A stretch of 64,000 bases of DNA from Microvirga arsenatis (lineage in GTDB: Bacteria > Pseudomonadota > Alphaproteobacteria > Rhizobiales > Beijerinckiaceae), in contig NZ_JAAAXJ010000009.1 of assembly GCF_009910705.1 (NCBI RefSeq), forward strand, positions 1 through 64,000, in the 5' to 3' direction. Shown here one piece after another: positions 62,658 through 64,000 of the stretch. Below the pieces are notes generated by a model that was not told where the DNA came from, ran no database searches, and worked only from the letters and a program-made list of their open reading frames with translations. Every line of letters starts with the position of its first letter. Positions within the stretch are counted from its first letter, which is position 1. A program made the translations under genes and the position numbers.

Positions 62658-63407
62658 TCAGAACGGGATCTTCTGCCCGTCCCAGGCGAAGAACCCGCCA
62701 CTATCTGCTGCGGTCAGGCCATCCATGACAGCCAGCAGGCGCTGCGCCGCGTAATCAGGTGAGAACAATTTTCCGCTCTCGACTCCTGCCCGGAAAGGCT
62801 GGCTCAGGTTCGTATCCACCGTACCGGGATGAAGCGCCACGCAGACTGCATCGGGCTTCTGCCGCCGCAGCTCGATGGCGAGCGTACGCAAGAGCTGGTT
62901 CAGCGCCGCCTTCGACGCGCGGTAGCCGTACCAGCCGCCGAGGCGGTTGTCCTCGATGCTGCCGACGCGGGCGGAGATCACGGCAAAGACGCTCTTGCCG
63001 TCTCTCGGCAGCAGCGGCAGCACGTGCTTGGCCACGAGGGCAGGGCCGATGGCATTGACCGCAAAGCTCCTGGCGAGCTGATCGGGATCAAGGCTGCGAT
63101 AGGTCTTCTCGGGCTGAAGGCTGGCATCGTGGAGCAACCCAGTTGCCACCAGCACGAGGCGAAGCGGGGCGCCGACGCGAAGCGCCTCTGCGGCGGCGGC
63201 GATGCTGCTCTCCTGCTCGATATCGATGCGGCCCGGATGCACGGCGGGGTTGCCGCTTTCGCGGCCTTTCCGCGAGAGGGCATGAACCGTCTCGAAGCCC
63301 TCCTGCGCGAGCAGATCCGTAACAGCGGCGCCGATCCCGCCCGAAGCGCCGACCACGGCAGCGCGGGCGGGCCTTTCGAACGACGTGAGACGTTGCGGTG
63401 AGATCAT
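62658..63407 (-). CDS. Short-chain dehydrogenase/reductase (C-factor-like)
   Basis: A 249-residue SDR. The NAD(P)-binding motif is VVGASGGIGAAV (residues 18-29), and the catalytic YRASK (Tyr and Lys) lies near residue 162, preceded by ISARVGS with the catalytic Ser region. It resembles the C-factor-like SDRs (segments LRLVLVATGLLHD and NAIGPALVAKHVLPLL). The substrate is unknown. It lies between the photolyase-like gene and the oxidoreductase at the window edge, all on the minus strand, with a 10-bp gap to the latter. Confidence 0.88.
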   Translation of the reverse strand: MISPQRLTSFERPARAAVVGASGGIGAAVTDLLAQEGFETVHALSRKGRESGNPAVHPGRIDIEQESSIAAAAEALRVGAPLRLVLVATGLLHDASLQPEKTYRSLDPDQLARSFAVNAIGPALVAKHVLPLLPRDGKSVFAVISARVGSIEDNRLGGWYGYRASKAALNQLLRTLAIELRRQKPDAVCVALHPGTVDTNLSQPFRAGVESGKLFSPDYAAQRLLAVMDGLTAADSGGFFAWDGQKIPF

Positions 63408-63417
63408 GGAGGCTGCT

Positions 63418-64000
63418 TCAGAAACGCTGCGCGGAGAAAGGCTCCGTGGCGACGGGGCCGGGACGATCCTCGACCAATCCGGCCACCATCTGCGCCGTGA
63501 CCGCGGCCTGGGTCAGGCCGTAATGTCCGTGGCCGAAGGCATAGACGACTCGGCGGTCGCGCCGGGCGCGTCCGATGACGGGAAGCGAATCCGGAATGGA
63601 GGGGCGAAAGCCCATCCACCGCCGGGCGGGCGGCTCGGACTCGAGATGGGGCAGGAAGCGCGTCAGGCGCTGCACCATGGCGTCCGTCCGGCGGTGGTTG
63701 GGCGCGGCCTCGAGCCCCGCGAACTCCACCGCCCCGCCGACCCTGTCTCCGGTGTCGAGCGGCGTGGTCACGAAGCCCTCACCCTCGAACATGATGGGCC
63801 GTCCGATGCCGAAGGAGCCTTGCGGATAGGTGGCGTTGTAGCCCCGCTCCGTGTCGAGCGGGATCCTGTCGCCCAGTTGGGCGGCGAGCGACCTCGACCA
63901 GATGCCGGCCGATACCACGGCGCGGTCCGCAGCCACCTCGGCTCCCGCGCCGTCCGTACGAACATGGATGCCGCCATCCCTCGGGTCGATCCCGAGAGCC
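63418..64000 (-). CDS. FAD-dependent oxidoreductase, DadA-like (partial, 5' end outside window)
   Basis: The C-terminal 193 codons of a D-amino-acid dehydrogenase (DAO-family) flavoprotein. The frame stays open to the window edge at 64000, so the FAD-binding N-terminus lies outside. Features are DRAVVSAGIWSR, TERGYNATYP, RRWMGFRPSIPDSLPVIGRA (the conserved GxRPxTPDxxPxIG motif of DadA) and FGHGHYGLTQAAVTA near the end. Such enzymes oxidise D-amino acids at the inner membrane. It is the first of three minus-strand genes here. Confidence 0.85.
   Translation of the reverse strand, partial: ALGIDPRDGGIHVRTDGAGAEVAADRAVVSAGIWSRSLAAQLGDRIPLDTERGYNATYPQGSFGIGRPIMFEGEGFVTTPLDTGDRVGGAVEFAGLEAAPNHRRTDAMVQRLTRFLPHLESEPPARRWMGFRPSIPDSLPVIGRARRDRRVVYAFGHGHYGLTQAAVTAQMVAGLVEDRPGPVATEPFSAQRF

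Overview
This 64 kb, GC-rich window with densely packed genes on both strands looks like chromosomal DNA of an alphaproteobacterium of the Hyphomicrobiales (Rhizobiales), most like Methylobacteriaceae/Microvirga. The evidence is an IalB-family periplasmic protein, an SdhE next to recG and mfd, osmoregulated periplasmic glucan genes (opgGH), a bacterial Suv3-type helicase, DUF1127 and DUF2243 proteins, and short intergenic palindromes whose translation reads GMAGTRPAMT, a sequence commonly seen in Rhizobiales genomes. The assignment is inferred from gene content, not from a search. I found no rRNA, CRISPR array, insertion sequence or phage.

Layout. 0-2.3 kb: initiator tRNA-fMet, a small membrane protein, and rimO. 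2.3-7.9 kb (minus strand): a BMP-type nucleoside ABC transporter (ATPase, two permeases, binding protein) followed by nicotinamidase pncA. 8-15 kb: a UbiH-like flavin hydroxylase (TTG start), an AEC transporter, hspQ, an IalB protein, a family-5 solute-binding protein, a small receiver-like protein and a serine beta-lactamase-fold hydrolase. 15-21 kb: DNA repair and housekeeping genes mfd, sdhE and recG. 21-25 kb: a GNAT protein, then glmU and glmS for UDP-GlcNAc and glucosamine-6-P synthesis. 25.4-29.2 kb: opgG-opgH. 29-33 kb: a LysR regulator, a DUF1127 protein, a Na/Pi-PhoU transporter and a small stand-alone helix-hairpin-helix protein resembling the RNA polymerase alpha C-terminal domain.

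33-45 kb is the most accessory-looking part. It holds a 934-residue RTX protein with two SdrD-B-like domains and no type I secretion genes nearby, a decayed histidine-kinase fragment, a PGM1-like ATP-grasp peptide ligase convergent with purT, an EamA transporter, and a tight four-gene operon of type III polyketide synthase, methyltransferase, FAD oxidoreductase and methyltransferase that probably makes a methylated phenolic or quinone lipid.

44.7-54.8 kb is a nucleobase/nucleoside-themed region: nucleoside hydrolase, adenine-deaminase-like protein, TRZ/ATZ-type aminohydrolase co-transcribed with a PotABCD-type ABC transporter, a phosphoribosyltransferase and an M20 amidohydrolase. With the BMP transporter, pncA and purT this gives the window a recurring purine/NAD salvage theme. 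54.8-64 kb: Suv3-like helicase, prolyl-oligopeptidase, small hypotheticals, DUF2243 membrane protein, a spore-photoproduct-lyase-family radical SAM protein, an SDR, and a D-amino-acid-dehydrogenase-like oxidoreductase cut by the window edge. Start codons were chosen from ribosome binding sites and family length; several are uncertain and marked as such.
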